64,000 bases of DNA from Paenibacillus amylolyticus (GCF_029689945.1 NZ_CP121451.1:1550001-1614000); one strand, 5' to 3'. Positions 26,596 through 36,595 are shown, counted from the stretch's first letter. Made by a program: numbers and translations. Notes: generated by a model not told the origin, from the sequence alone.

Positions 26596-27249
26596 ATGCA
26601 CATGGATTTCAAAACGGAATTCAAACCGTTGACCGTACAGCCACAGGAGATTGAGGGTAAAAGCTTTGAGATGATTACGGAGGAACTGGGTGAGCATCCG
26701 TTCACGGCTGAGCAATATCCCGTGGTACAGCGTGTCATTCACGCCTCGGCTGACTTTGAACTGGGACGCAGCATGGTATTCCACCCGGATGCCATTCAAG
26801 CAGGAATTGCAGCACTTCGCGCCGGCCAATCCGTCATTGCTGACGTACAGATGATTCAGGCTGGCGTAAGCAAGGATCGCATTCGCGGTTTTGGCGGAGA
26901 TGTGCACGTACATATTTCCGATCCCGATGTGATGGAGGAAGCCAAACGCTTGAACACCACTCGCGCAATCATCTCGACGCGTAAAGCGAACCAATTATAC
27001 GAAGGCGGCATTTACGCCATTGGTAACGCCCCAACCGCACTGCTGGAACTGATCCGTCTGGTCAAAGAAGGCGAAGCCAAACCTGGCCTGATCATCGGTA
27101 TGCCCGTCGGATTCGTATCCGCAGCCGAGTCCAAAGACGAGCTGCGCAAGCTCGACATCCCATTCATCACCAACATCGGCCGCAAAGGTGGAAGCACCAT
27201 CGTCGTGGCCGCCCTGAACGCCATCTCCCTAATGGCCGTGAAGGCGTAG
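26596..27249 (+). CDS. cbiC: Cobalt-precorrin-8 methylmutase
   Basis: Moves the C11 methyl group to C12, forming cobyrinic acid. 217 residues of the CobH/CbiC family with the catalytic His in VIHASADFELG and the C-terminal RKGGSTIVVAALNA. AAGGAG (26586-26591) is 4 nt from the ATG at 26596 and 10 nt from the ATG at 26602; either may be used. It is the last gene before a 1-kb stretch of repeats that interrupts the operon. Confidence 0.94.
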   Translation: MHMDFKTEFKPLTVQPQEIEGKSFEMITEELGEHPFTAEQYPVVQRVIHASADFELGRSMVFHPDAIQAGIAALRAGQSVIADVQMIQAGVSKDRIRGFGGDVHVHISDPDVMEEAKRLNTTRAIISTRKANQLYEGGIYAIGNAPTALLELIRLVKEGEAKPGLIIGMPVGFVSAAESKDELRKLDIPFITNIGRKGGSTIVVAALNAISLMAVKA

Positions 27250-27337
27250 TTGTATTAAGTCTAAGTCATTTTAAGTAACGATCACAGGTGAATAGAGGCA
27301 ATCGCGACGCAAACAAACAAGCGTTACAAACTTTAAC

Positions 27338-27540
27338 GAATTCTAGCGAACGTAATGAGCTTTAACGATCCTTAGCGAGCTTTAACGAACCTCGCAGGCC
27401 TTAATGGACTTTAAGGAATTCTGGCGAACGTAATGAGCTTTAACGATCCTTAGCGAGCTTTAACGAACCACGAACCTTAATGGACTTTAAGGAATTCTAG
27501 CGAACTTTATGAGCTCTAACGAACCTCACAGGCCTTATAT
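27338..27540. repeat. Tandem repeat of about 77 bp, two full copies and a partial third
   Basis: Units start at 27338, 27416 and 27492, each with GAATTCTRGCGAAC. The first two share GTAATGAGC, TTTAACGATCCTTAGCGAGC, TTTAACGAAC and CCTTAATGGACTTTAAG; the third has TTATGAGC and ends early. The recurring core is TTTAACGA. It lies between cbiC and cbiD and has no coding potential. Confidence 0.85.
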
Positions 27541-27720
27541 TGCGGATTATCGTCCTTTTCATATTTTAACGAATCTGAGTAACGCTATTCCGTTGAAATA
27601 AGCCAAAAAGTGGTGGAAACAACGTCTTTCTAGTGAAATAACGTCACTACGATTCGTTACAATTTTCGTTTGTGGAATATGGCCCAAATAGCGTCCCCTC
27701 GATTCGTTACAAATGTAGAT
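27511..27720. repeat. TAACGAA-type dispersed repeat, copy 1
   Basis: Begins with CTAACGAACCTCACAGGCCTTATAT-like sequence (27516 on), then TTAACGAATCT (27566), and ends with GATTCGTTAC twice (27651 and 27701) in inverse orientation. The same order of parts occurs at 41373-41572. The stretch from 27720 to about 27985 shows nothing recognisable. Confidence 0.6.
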
Positions 27721-27984
27721 GTCATCAAAAGGCACCCACTCATGACGCATCACTGAAACAGTTTGCACGGGTAAGCACGGTTCACCGTCATAAGGTAATC
27801 AATCCTAAGTATCACCAACTAGCAAAAAGAACAGCACACGCTCAACCGCAAAACCCCGTAACTACATTCCAGGCCAATTCCTGCCGGCATGGAATGATCA
27901 GTTACCCAAAATAAACCTCAGGGCATTGTTTAGCCCAAGAGGTGGCACTATGCACTGTGCCAGGTGGATGCATAAGCAGGTAGC

Positions 27985-28150
27985 AGCGAAGGGGACGGAA
28001 TCGATTCTGAAGAAGCGGAGCGGTCGCCTAAAAGCTTTCTGCAAGAAAGCTACTTCGGAAGCATAAGCTGTCTCCGGATTTCTCCCTTTAGAAAAGGGAA
28101 TCAAAGAAATCTGGAGACAACAGCGATCATAAGAACGATCCGTACCCGTA
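27985..28150. repeat. Stem-loop repeat family, copy 1 (divergent)
   Basis: The core at 28070-28118 has GTCTCCGGATTT pairing with AAATCTGGAGAC around an inner hairpin CCCTTTAGAAAAGGG, followed by AACAGCGAT. It shares the layout of copies at 47498 and 55588, but the outer stem differs by paired changes, and it carries an extra hairpin AGCTTTCT-GCA-AGAAAGCT (about 28033-28051). May encode a structured RNA. Confidence 0.65.
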
Positions 28151-28242
28151 GCGACCACCCAAGCACCAAAATCCACCCATGCACGCAGCGTAATGCCACC
28201 TCATTAAAACTAACTAATTAAAGGACGGGAGGTTCAAAACCC

Positions 28243-29379
28243 ATGATAGGCGGCAATACACCAGACCCCGACAAACCCATGCGTTCCGGCTTCACCACAG
28301 GCGCATGTGCCACAGCGGTTGCCAAAGGAGCGACGCAGCTCCTGTTAACGGGCCATGTTCCTGCGCAGGCCGTGGTTTCATTGCCCGCGGGCTTTGACCA
28401 CTCGTTCGAACTGATCGAGCAGGAGCTGACTGATGGCGTAGCGACCTGTGCCACGATCAAAGACGCCGGGGATGACCCGGACGCCACACACCGGGCGAAG
28501 ATCATCGCACATGTGTCGTGGCGGGACGAGCCGGGCATGGAGCTGGATGGGGGCATCGGCGTTGGCCGGGTTACGAAGCCTGGACTGCCCGTGCCTGTAG
28601 GCGAAGCGGCAATCAATCCCGTTCCGCGCCGCATGATTACCGAAGCCGTCACCCAGGTGCTCGCAGAACACGGCGCAGCCAGAGGTGTGCGGGTGGTAAT
28701 CAGCGTGCCGGACGGCGAAGAGATGGCCAAGAAGACATTGAATTCCCGGCTCGGCATTCTGGGCGGCATCTCCATTTTAGGTACACGCGGCGTGGTTGTT
28801 CCGTTCTCGACTTCTGCCTACAGAGCGAGTGTGGTACAAGCGATCTCCGTTGCGCAGGCATCCGAATGTGAACACATTGTGCTGACGACGGGTGGCAGTA
28901 GTGAGAAATATGCCATGAAGATGATGCCGGAACTGCCAGAGGAAGCTTTTATCCAGATGGGTGACTTTGTCGGCTTTGCGATCAAACACGGTAAACGGTT
29001 GGGCATGAAACGCATCACGCTGGTCGGGATGCCAGGCAAATTTGCCAAAGTGGCCCAAGGCGTCATGATGGTACACTCCAAGAGTGCGCCAGTGGATTTT
29101 GGATTTCTTGCGTCCGTGGCCCGCGAGACCGGAGCCGGGGATGAACTGGCGCAAGCGATCGAGGAAGCCAACACGGCCACTCAGGTGGCAGATATGATGA
29201 CCGAAGCCGGGTACTTGCCCTATTTTGAAAAGTTATGTACATACGCCTGTCGGCACTGTTTGGAACATGCCGGAGGCGGCGTGACAGTGGAAGTAGTATT
29301 GGTAACAATGAAAGGAATGGAACTGGGGAGGGCGGAAATCAGTGAACTCGAAGACAGCAACTGGAGCAAAGAATCGTAA
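28243..29379 (+). CDS. cbiD: Cobalt-precorrin-5B C1-methyltransferase
   Basis: SAM-dependent C1 methylation in the anaerobic pathway. 378 residues with the signature MRSGFTTGACATAVAKGA near the start, NPVPRRMI and the C-terminal region typical of CbiD. The start has GGGAGG upstream. Its 3' end overlaps cbiET by 38 bp. Its presence, with CbiG and CbiX, marks the oxygen-independent route. Confidence 0.95.
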   Translation: MIGGNTPDPDKPMRSGFTTGACATAVAKGATQLLLTGHVPAQAVVSLPAGFDHSFELIEQELTDGVATCATIKDAGDDPDATHRAKIIAHVSWRDEPGMELDGGIGVGRVTKPGLPVPVGEAAINPVPRRMITEAVTQVLAEHGAARGVRVVISVPDGEEMAKKTLNSRLGILGGISILGTRGVVVPFSTSAYRASVVQAISVAQASECEHIVLTTGGSSEKYAMKMMPELPEEAFIQMGDFVGFAIKHGKRLGMKRITLVGMPGKFAKVAQGVMMVHSKSAPVDFGFLASVARETGAGDELAQAIEEANTATQVADMMTEAGYLPYFEKLCTYACRHCLEHAGGGVTVEVVLVTMKGMELGRAEISELEDSNWSKES

Positions 29380-30625
29380 AATTCGCATTATCGGCGTGGG
29401 TGAAGAAGGCGCGGCAGGACTGACAACGGATAGCCTGAATCTCATTCAGGAGGCAGATGTACTTGTTGGCGGAGAGCGCCAGCTGGAGTATTTCCCTGCA
29501 TTTGCAGGTGAACGGTTAGCGATTAAGAGCGGTTTAAGCGATCTCGTTGTGAAAATAAAAGCGTTACAGGCCACACACAACATCGTTGTGCTTGCCTCGG
29601 GTGACCCGCTGTTCTACGGCATTGCCGGGTATTTAGCGCGCCAAATCGGCCCGAATCAACTGGAGATCCGGCCTAATCTCAGTTCGCTGCAGCTGGCATT
29701 TGCCCAGCTTGGCGAGAGCTGGCATGATGCCGTGCTCGAAAGCGTGCACGGTCGCCCGCTCAAAGGCCTCGCCCAGCGCATCGATGGCAAAGCCAAAGTG
29801 GCGCTGCTCACGGACGAGCATAACAGCCCCGCTGCGATCGGGGCGTATCTGCAACAGTTCGGCATGACGGAGTATGATGCCTACGTTGCCGAGAACCTGG
29901 GCGGGGCAGACGAACGTGTCCGCCATTACACCCTCGACGAGCTGGCAGCAGCAGAATGTAGCCCGCTGAACGTCGTGATTTTGCTGCGCCGCAAGGATGC
30001 ACCCGCGCCGCGCCGGGGTTTCGGGTTTGCAGATGAGGAATTCCATCAGCGCAAACCCGAAAAAGGCCTCATCACCAAGCGTGAAGTCCGCGCGTTCAGC
30101 TTGTCCGAGCTGAAACTGGGCGAGGACAGCATCGTGTGGGATATCGGCGCAGGTTCAGGCTCGGTGGCGGTCGAGTGCACGCGGCTGGCGCCGCGGGGCC
30201 AGGTCTTCGCCATCGAGAAGAACGAAGGTGACCTCGTGAACATCGAGGCCAACCGGATCAAATTCCGGACAGACTTCACCGTCCTTCATGCCAAAGCTCC
30301 AGCGGGGCTGGACGAACTGCCGCATCCGGATGCGGTGTTCATTGGCGGCAGCGGCGGCGAACTCGGCCAGCTGATCGCCCTGTGTGCGTCCCGGCTGCGC
30401 CCCGAGGGACGCCTCGTCGTGAATGCAGCGACGATCGAGACGCTGCATGACAGCATGAAGGCGATGCGCGAAGCAGGCATGGACGCCTCCGTGACCTTGT
30501 TGCAGACGGCGCGCAGCAAGCCGATCCTGAACATGACCCGTTTTGACGGATTGAATCCGATCTACGTGATTACAGGACAATATATTACAGCAGAAGAAGC
30601 GGAAACGGCGAACGGAGCAGAGTAG
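29342..30625 (+). CDS. cbiET: Precorrin-6Y C5,15-methyltransferase, CbiE-CbiT fusion
   Basis: 427 residues: CbiE methyltransferase (about 1-210; IRIIGVGEEGAAGL, LASGDPLFYGIA) fused to CbiT (about 240-420), which has the Rossmann SAM site VWDIGAGSGSVAVE and performs the C15 methylation and decarboxylation. A single protein of this type equals CobL. GTG start at 29342 with GGAGGG upstream, inside the 3' end of cbiD, so coupled. GC content rises in the second half. Confidence 0.93.
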   Translation: MNSKTATGAKNRKIRIIGVGEEGAAGLTTDSLNLIQEADVLVGGERQLEYFPAFAGERLAIKSGLSDLVVKIKALQATHNIVVLASGDPLFYGIAGYLARQIGPNQLEIRPNLSSLQLAFAQLGESWHDAVLESVHGRPLKGLAQRIDGKAKVALLTDEHNSPAAIGAYLQQFGMTEYDAYVAENLGGADERVRHYTLDELAAAECSPLNVVILLRRKDAPAPRRGFGFADEEFHQRKPEKGLITKREVRAFSLSELKLGEDSIVWDIGAGSGSVAVECTRLAPRGQVFAIEKNEGDLVNIEANRIKFRTDFTVLHAKAPAGLDELPHPDAVFIGGSGGELGQLIALCASRLRPEGRLVVNAATIETLHDSMKAMREAGMDASVTLLQTARSKPILNMTRFDGLNPIYVITGQYITAEEAETANGAE

Positions 30626-30657
30626 TCTGGCAAGGAACGAAGAAGGGGGAGAGCAGC

Positions 30658-31449
30658 ATTAGCACAACAACTGCAAGCACAACAGGAAATACAGCGTGGG
30701 GAAGCACCTCCACAGAACCATTGGAAAATACATCGTCCGATCCCCAAGCCATCGGTACATTGTATGGCGTCGGTGTTGGGCCGGGAGACCCGGAGCTGAT
30801 TACGGTAAAAGCATACCGGATGATTCGCGAATGTCCGGTGGTTGCATATCCCAAGAAACGTAAAGGCGGTAAATCCTACGCCCACGAGATTGTGGAGCTG
30901 TATGTGAACCCGGAAGAAAGAGATGCTTGGCCTGATCTTTCCGATGACCAAGGACCCGGTTGTGCTTGAACGCGAGTGGGGCAAGACCGTTGAAGCATGC
31001 TGGGGGCGCTCAAGGAAGGCAAGGATGTTGCTTTTGTAACCGAGGGAGATCCGAACCTTTACAGCACATTTATTCATCTGGCCCGGCTGATGCGAGAGCT
31101 GCATCCTGAAGTGCCGATTAGTTCGATCCCGGGCATTTCATCCGTGTTGGGTGCAGCGGCAGCGCTGGATATCCATCTGGCAGATGGAGATGAGCAGGTA
31201 GGCATTATCCCGGCTACGGCAGATAAAGAAGCGATGCGGCAGGCCATTGAGCATCACGATACGATTGTATTTATCAAAGTGGCAAAGGTGCTTGACCCGA
31301 TGCTGGAATTGCTGGACGAGATGGGACTCGGCGGCAAAGCGTCGGTTGTCACCAAGGTCACTTCTCCATATGAACTGGTCTGGCGCGATGCCCGTGAATT
31401 GAAAGGGCAGGAGCTGGAATATCTAAGCCTGATGGTGGTGAGCAAATGA
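30658..31449 (+). pseudogene. cbiL: Cobalt-factor II C20-methyltransferase, two compensating frame breaks
   Basis: SAM-dependent C20 methylation. The family pattern is clear: YGVGVGPGDPELITVKAYR, then MLGLIFPMTKDPVVLEREW, then FVTEGDPNLYSTF and SSIPGISSVLGAAAALD. The middle segment is out of frame between an extra A in the AAA at about 30917-30919 and a missing G in the G run at about 30999-31003. No ATG, GTG or TTG is well placed at the start; an ATT at 30658 lies 7 nt after GGGGGA and is the best candidate. It overlaps cbiF by 4 bp. Confidence 0.85.
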
Positions 31450-32244
31450 AGACATTGGAAGCGAAAGTCTACATTGTAGGTGCGGGCCCGGGCGATCCGG
31501 ATTTGATCACGGTAAAAGGTTCCAACATTTTGAGAAGTGCAGATCTAGTGCTGTATACGGATTCCCTCGTGAACGATGAACTGATCGCAACGGCGAAGCC
31601 CGAAGCAGAAGTGCTGCAAAGCTCTGGCATGGATCTGGAGCGTCAGGTTGAGCTGATGTGTGAAGCCACTCGTGTGGGTCGCAGTGTAGCTCGTGTGCAT
31701 ACGGGTGATCCGGCGATGTACGGCGCAATTCTGGAACAAATGGTACTGCTGAAACAGCAGGGCGTGGAATATGAGATCATTCCGGGTGTGAGTTCGGTCT
31801 TTGCTTCAGCAGCTGCACTAGGGGCGGAATTGACCGTACCAGAACTGACGCAGACCGTTATTCTGACACGTGCAGAAGGTCGTACCCCTGTGCCTGAACG
31901 GGAGAAGCTGCGTGATCTGGCATCCCATCACTGTACGGTGGCGCTCTTCCTGAGTGCAACTTTGGCGAAAAAAGTCGTGGTTGAATTCCTCGCCGCAGGC
32001 TGGAGTGAAGATACTCCTGTGGCAGTTGTGCAGCGGGCAACATGGCCTGATCAGAAGATTGTACGAACCACGCTTGCCAATCTGGCAGCGGCATCTGCGT
32101 GCCGCCGGCATTACAATGCATGCGATGATCTTGGCAGGCTGGGCGCTTGACCCGGATCTCGTGAACCGGGATGCCCACCGTTCCAAGTTGTACGATAAAT
32201 CCTTCACCCATGGCTATCGCAAGGGAGTGAAGTCTGGTGAGTAA
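31446..32244 (+). pseudogene. cbiF: Cobalt-precorrin-4 C11-methyltransferase, frame broken near 3' end
   Basis: SAM-dependent C11 methylation, CobM/CbiF family: VYIVGAGPGDPDLITVKG, SADLVLYTDSLV, VHTGDPAMYGAILEQM. As given the frame stops at 32150 with an unnatural end. Removing one G at about 32088-32091 gives the usual C-terminus, HLRAAGITMHAMILAGWALD followed by a Lys/Arg-rich tail ending at 32244, overlapping cbiG by 8 bp. The break is probably a sequence error. Confidence 0.88.
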
Positions 32245-33325
32245 TCCGTTTGCAGCCGTTGCCATTACAAAACATGGTGTAGAGATGGTGCGTAATCTGG
32301 CAGGGCAGTTCCAGGGTACGGACGTGTATTATATGAGCAAGTTTGCTCGTGGCGATGAAGAGCAGTTGGGTTATGAGCTGTTTGAAGGCTCGGTGAAGCT
32401 GATTTTGCCTGACTTGTTCAAACGATATAATGGCATCATTCTGTTCATCTCCCTGGGGGCCGTTGTGCGTATGATTGCTCCGATTCTGGTGGACAAAAAA
32501 GTTGACCCTGCCGTCCTGGTCATTGATGACCGCGGCGAAAATGTCATCAGCGTGCTCTCGGGTCACCTCGGCGGTGCGAACGAGTTAACTCGTCAGGTGG
32601 CGGAAGTGCTCGACGCACGTGCCGTCATCACGACAGCGTCGGACGTGCAGGGCACCATTCCGGTGGACATGTTTGGCCGGGAGCTGGGCTGGATCGTAGA
32701 CAGCTTCGACAAGGCGACACCTGTTAGTGCGGCTGTGGTGAACGAAGAACCTGTCGCCCTCATTCAGGAGACGGGGGAGCGCAACTGGTGGAAATATAAC
32801 AAACCCGTACCGGATCATATCCGTGTCTTCAACAGCCTGGAGGAAACGGAATCCTTCCCGTTTAACGCTGCGCTGGTCGTCAGCGACCGCCTGCTTTCGG
32901 CAGAAGAAGAGGAACGTTATCTCACCAATGGTGTATTGTATCGTCCCAAAAGCCTCGTGCTCGGCATGGGCTGTAATCGCGGCACATCTGTCGAGGAATT
33001 GGAGCAGGAAGTCCTCGCTACCTTGCAGGAGTTATCTCTTTCCGTGAAGAGTGTGCGCAACATTGCCACGATTGATCTGAAAAAGGATGAAGAAGGCCTA
33101 TTGGCCCTCTGTGCCAAATACGGCTGGGAACTGGTGACCTATACGCCTGCGGAACTGAATACAGTGAAGCTTGCCAATCCATCCGAGACGGTATTCAAAT
33201 ATACCGGAGCCTATGGTGTAAGTGAACCTGCGGCGTTGCTCTCCTCTGGAGCGGATCATTGGCTGCTGGAGAAGAAAAAGAGCGGTAATCTGACGATCTC
33301 TGTAGCTCGCGTTTCATTTAAGTAG
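32237..33325 (+). CDS. cbiG: Cobalt-precorrin-5A hydrolase
   Basis: Opens the delta-lactone and releases acetaldehyde, the step that contracts the ring in the anaerobic route. 362 residues: N-terminal and central domains with LFISLGAVVRMIAP, GENVISVLSGHLGGANELT and TASDVQGTIPVDMFGRELGW, plus the C-terminal domain SLVLGMGCNRGTSVEEL. GTG start inside the end of cbiF. This is one of the genes that separates anaerobic from aerobic pathways. Confidence 0.93.
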   Translation: MSNPFAAVAITKHGVEMVRNLAGQFQGTDVYYMSKFARGDEEQLGYELFEGSVKLILPDLFKRYNGIILFISLGAVVRMIAPILVDKKVDPAVLVIDDRGENVISVLSGHLGGANELTRQVAEVLDARAVITTASDVQGTIPVDMFGRELGWIVDSFDKATPVSAAVVNEEPVALIQETGERNWWKYNKPVPDHIRVFNSLEETESFPFNAALVVSDRLLSAEEEERYLTNGVLYRPKSLVLGMGCNRGTSVEELEQEVLATLQELSLSVKSVRNIATIDLKKDEEGLLALCAKYGWELVTYTPAELNTVKLANPSETVFKYTGAYGVSEPAALLSSGADHWLLEKKKSGNLTISVARVSFK

Positions 33326-33409
33326 AGATGTACATGAAGTGAATCTACTTTACGCAATAGCACTGCGATGACAGAACAACCTAATGAATAAAAAGTGTGC
33401 ATTAATCTT

Positions 33410-33440
33410 AACCGCATCGCTATGTGATGCGGTTTTGTTT
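33410..33440 (+). terminator. Terminator between cbiG and cbiA
   Basis: AACCGCATC (33410-33418) pairs with GATGCGGTT (33426-33434), then TTGTTT. cbiA is therefore either read through or has its own promoter in the next 70 bp. Confidence 0.82.
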
Positions 33441-33510
33441 AGATTATAGAACGTATACGTTCTCAGCGGAGCTGAAGGATTGATATTCGCAAGTAAAGGT
33501 GGAAATGACA

Positions 33511-35010
33511 ATGACCATTGCAAATCGTAACGCCAGACCCCGATTGATCATTGCTGGCACCGGAAGTGGTGCAGGGAAAACGACAGTTACCTTGGGACTG
33601 ATGAGAGCACTCGCCCAACGAGGTTTGAGTGTACAAGGGTTCAAATGCGGCCCGGATTATATTGATCCAACATACCATACCGCTCTCACGGGCAGACCCT
33701 CACGCAATTTGGATGCATGGATGACATCGCCTGAGTATGTGAGAGATACGTTTGAGAAGGCATCGGAGGGACATGATATTTCCATTATCGAGGGTGTTAT
33801 GGGCCTCTACGATGGTAAAGATCCGCTCAGCAATACAGGCTCGACGGCAGAGATTGCACTGGTGACACAGACCCCTGTGATCCTGGTTGTGGATGTACGC
33901 AGCATGGCTCGCAGTGCGGCCGCGATTGTACTGGGTTTTCAACAGTTGGAGCCTGCATTAAATATTGCCGGAGTGATCGTCAATCGTTGTGGAAGTGCAG
34001 GTCATTATACCATTGTGAAAAAAGCCATTGAGCAGATGTGCGGCATACCGGTCGTTGGCTGGCTGAAGCGGGACGAGGACATGTCCATCCCGGAGAGACA
34101 TCTGGGACTGGTGCCTGCCATTGAGCGCGGTGAACTGGAGCCATTATTCCAACGTGCAGCCGATGTGCTGATGGAAGGCACGGATCTGGATCTTGTGCTG
34201 GAGCTGGCGGCAAGTGCTCCACCTTTGAATACAGAAGAAGGGAGTCCGGCTAAAACTGTGGACACAGACTCAGCCCGTGCTGAATCTGGTTCAGTTGGTG
34301 ATTCACATTCCCATTCAGTGCTCCACGATACGAATCGACATGTATCCCACTCGGCACAGCCTGTCATTGCCGTTGCGCGCGATGCGGCATTTAATTTCTA
34401 TTATCCCGATAATCTGGAATTGCTCGAATCGGCAGGAGCCCGATTACAGTATTTCAGTCCGCTTGCTGGCGAAGGTATTCCGACGGATGTGGATGGCATC
34501 TATTTGGGCGGTGGCTTTCCTGAGGAATTCGCAGCAGATATTGCGGGTAACCAACGGTTTCTGGAAGGGCTTCGTCAGGCAGCGCAATCCAACATGCCCT
34601 TATTTGCCGAGTGTGGGGGCTACATGGTGCTCGGAGAAACGTTGACCGACCGGGAAGGTGTGACTTTCGAGATGGCGGGCATTATCCCCGCACAGGTGCA
34701 GATGCAGAAGAAGCGGGCTGCGCTTGGCTACCGTGAAGCGAGTAGCGTTCAGGATTCCTTTTTGCTGAAAAAGGGTGAGGTTCTTCGGGGTCATGAATTT
34801 CATTATTCCACGATGACCTATCGTGATGAAGGAACGATCCCTTATGCATATGAGACCAAGGGGTTACGTGGCTTGAAGCAAGAAGGATATGCGGCAGGCA
34901 ACATCGTGGCGGGGTATACGCATGTTCATCTGGGCTCTTATCCGGAAGCCGCTCGAAGATGGGTGGAGCATTGTCTGGCTTATCGGAAGGAACGGTATAT
35001 TCAGCAGTGA
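33511..35010 (+). CDS. cbiA: Cobyrinate a,c-diamide synthase
   Basis: ATP- and glutamine-dependent amidation of the a and c side chains. The N-terminal domain has P-loop GTGSGAGKTTVTLG and KCGPDYIDPTYH. The C-terminal class I glutaminase has the Cys nucleophile in LFAECGGYMVLGE and the His in the final GYTHVHLGSYP. Between them is a poorly conserved hydrophilic insert of about 40 residues with several His (SHSHSVLHD). AAAGGTGG is 8-9 nt from the ATG at 33511; GTG 33499 and ATG 33505 are alternatives. It completes the corrin ring steps encoded here. Confidence 0.93.
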   Translation: MTIANRNARPRLIIAGTGSGAGKTTVTLGLMRALAQRGLSVQGFKCGPDYIDPTYHTALTGRPSRNLDAWMTSPEYVRDTFEKASEGHDISIIEGVMGLYDGKDPLSNTGSTAEIALVTQTPVILVVDVRSMARSAAAIVLGFQQLEPALNIAGVIVNRCGSAGHYTIVKKAIEQMCGIPVVGWLKRDEDMSIPERHLGLVPAIERGELEPLFQRAADVLMEGTDLDLVLELAASAPPLNTEEGSPAKTVDTDSARAESGSVGDSHSHSVLHDTNRHVSHSAQPVIAVARDAAFNFYYPDNLELLESAGARLQYFSPLAGEGIPTDVDGIYLGGGFPEEFAADIAGNQRFLEGLRQAAQSNMPLFAECGGYMVLGETLTDREGVTFEMAGIIPAQVQMQKKRAALGYREASSVQDSFLLKKGEVLRGHEFHYSTMTYRDEGTIPYAYETKGLRGLKQEGYAAGNIVAGYTHVHLGSYPEAARRWVEHCLAYRKERYIQQ

Positions 35011-35193
35011 GAGCAACGGTTAGACAGTTTAAATAGATGCCTGAATTCAATAAGCAAAATGGCTCTAATCTGGTTTTTATCTCATGAGTCTAAGGTCGTG
35101 AAGTTGGCGATCCCCACTTTAATTTAAAGGTTTTCAGATGAATATGTGGAATGAGTTAAAGACAGCATCATTATGCAAGGGAGGGATATCGTG

Positions 35194-35913
35194 ATGAGAA
35201 CCGTATGTGTGACTGGAGCCGCTCGGGGGTTGGGACTGGCTTTGACGGCCCAGATGCTGAAGAGAGGCTATCACGTCTATGCGGCGGGTCTGGATGTGGA
35301 GGATTCCGAGGGAATTCGAATGCTTGCAGAAGCATATCCGGACCATCTGCGCGCCATTGAGTTGGATATTTCGGACGATTTGTCGGTGGCTCTGTTCACG
35401 GAGACATTGAAGCTGGATACGAATCGTTTGGATATGCTGATCAATAATGCGGCTATACTAGGGAGTATTACGGATCATATCCGCGGGCCGTTGAATATGG
35501 CGGAGATGGCTGAAGTGTTTAATGTGAACACCTTAGGCACACTGCGTGTGACTCATTCCCTGTTACCCCTCCTTCTTCAAGGGCAGACCAAGTTGATTGT
35601 TGATATCTCTTCCGAGGCTGGAAGTATTGAGCAATGCAGTCGGGATGGTTGGTATGCCTATTGTATGTCCAAAGCTGCTTTGAACATGCAAGCCCGCCTT
35701 GTGCATAATGGTCTGAAGAATGAAGGCGGACAAGTGATGCTTGTGCATCCCGGTTGGGTACAGAGTTATATGCGGGGCGAGTTGGATGGTTCGGCAGATC
35801 TCACGCCCGAGCAATCTGCACAGCATATCGCAGTACTTATCGACCGCCATGAGCAGTTTAAAGGAGATCAGCCCGCCTATGTGGACTACAAGGGAGAGCA
35901 ACTTCCCTGGTAG
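35194..35913 (+). CDS. Short-chain dehydrogenase/reductase
   Basis: NAD(P)-dependent oxidoreductase, 239 residues. The Rossmann motif TGAARGLG, the NNAA motif, catalytic Ser (VDISSEAGS) and YxxxK (YAYCMSKAA) are complete. GGGAGGG (35180-35185) is 8 nt from the ATG at 35194, preferred over the upstream ATG at 35173. It is followed 43 bp later by a ThuA-like gene, likely in one transcript. Substrate unknown. Confidence 0.9.
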   Translation: MRTVCVTGAARGLGLALTAQMLKRGYHVYAAGLDVEDSEGIRMLAEAYPDHLRAIELDISDDLSVALFTETLKLDTNRLDMLINNAAILGSITDHIRGPLNMAEMAEVFNVNTLGTLRVTHSLLPLLLQGQTKLIVDISSEAGSIEQCSRDGWYAYCMSKAALNMQARLVHNGLKNEGGQVMLVHPGWVQSYMRGELDGSADLTPEQSAQHIAVLIDRHEQFKGDQPAYVDYKGEQLPW

Positions 35914-35956
35914 TTGGTTGTATACAGTGAGGTGAACGAGAAAGGAGATGGATAAA

Positions 35957-36595
35957 ATGGATCATCGTAAAAAAGCATTGTTACTTGGCGATTATACGCA
36001 TCCCGATTGGCATCCGCTACAGGGTGTAGATGCGGAGATCAGCCGGATTTTCCATGATACGATGACTGTGCAGTGCAGTGAGAACCGGAATATGCTGCTG
36101 CAAGAAAATATAACCGGGTTCGATGTATGTATCTCATACATGGACGATTGGAAAGGGAAAGTCTCCCCACAGCAGACAGCAGGGTTGCTGTCCTATGTAA
36201 GTAATGGAGGTGGACTGGTCATTATACATAACGGCATTTCGCTCCAAAATCGTTATGAACTCAAACAGATGATTGGTGCCAAGTTCCTGCATCATCCGGC
36301 TTATGCATCACTGGATTTCACCGTAACGGACGAAAGCCATCCGGTGACCGAAGGGATTACAGCGTTTACCATGGAAGAAGAGGCATATCAGTTTGAGTTT
36401 GGTTCTTTTGCCGAAACGAAGGTATTGCTGGAATATCAATCCGAAGAAGGACCGAAGCCTGCGGTTTGGGCGCATCGTTATGGTGTTGGACGTATTGTTT
36501 ATCTTATGCCGGGTCATCATGTGCCGTCTTTTGCACACGAAACGTACCGTAAGTTACTTCTGCAAGCAGGCAAATGGGCTGCACGTTACGTCTGA
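35957..36595 (+). CDS. ThuA-like domain protein
   Basis: 212 residues with the class I glutaminase-like fold of ThuA proteins: KKALLLGDYTHPDW at the start, VSNGGGLVIIHNG, and the late VWAHRYGVGRIVYLMPGHH followed by FAHETYRKLLLQAGKWA. ThuA proteins are linked to sugar (trehalose or keto-sugar) metabolism; none of that is visible nearby, apart from the SDR upstream. AAAGGAG is 9 nt from the ATG at 35957. Confidence 0.85.
   Translation: MDHRKKALLLGDYTHPDWHPLQGVDAEISRIFHDTMTVQCSENRNMLLQENITGFDVCISYMDDWKGKVSPQQTAGLLSYVSNGGGLVIIHNGISLQNRYELKQMIGAKFLHHPAYASLDFTVTDESHPVTEGITAFTMEEEAYQFEFGSFAETKVLLEYQSEEGPKPAVWAHRYGVGRIVYLMPGHHVPSFAHETYRKLLLQAGKWAARYV

Noticed and set aside
27338..27540. Possible CRISPR array
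   Set aside because: Repeat units are 76-78 bp, contiguous and without variable spacers; no cas genes nearby.
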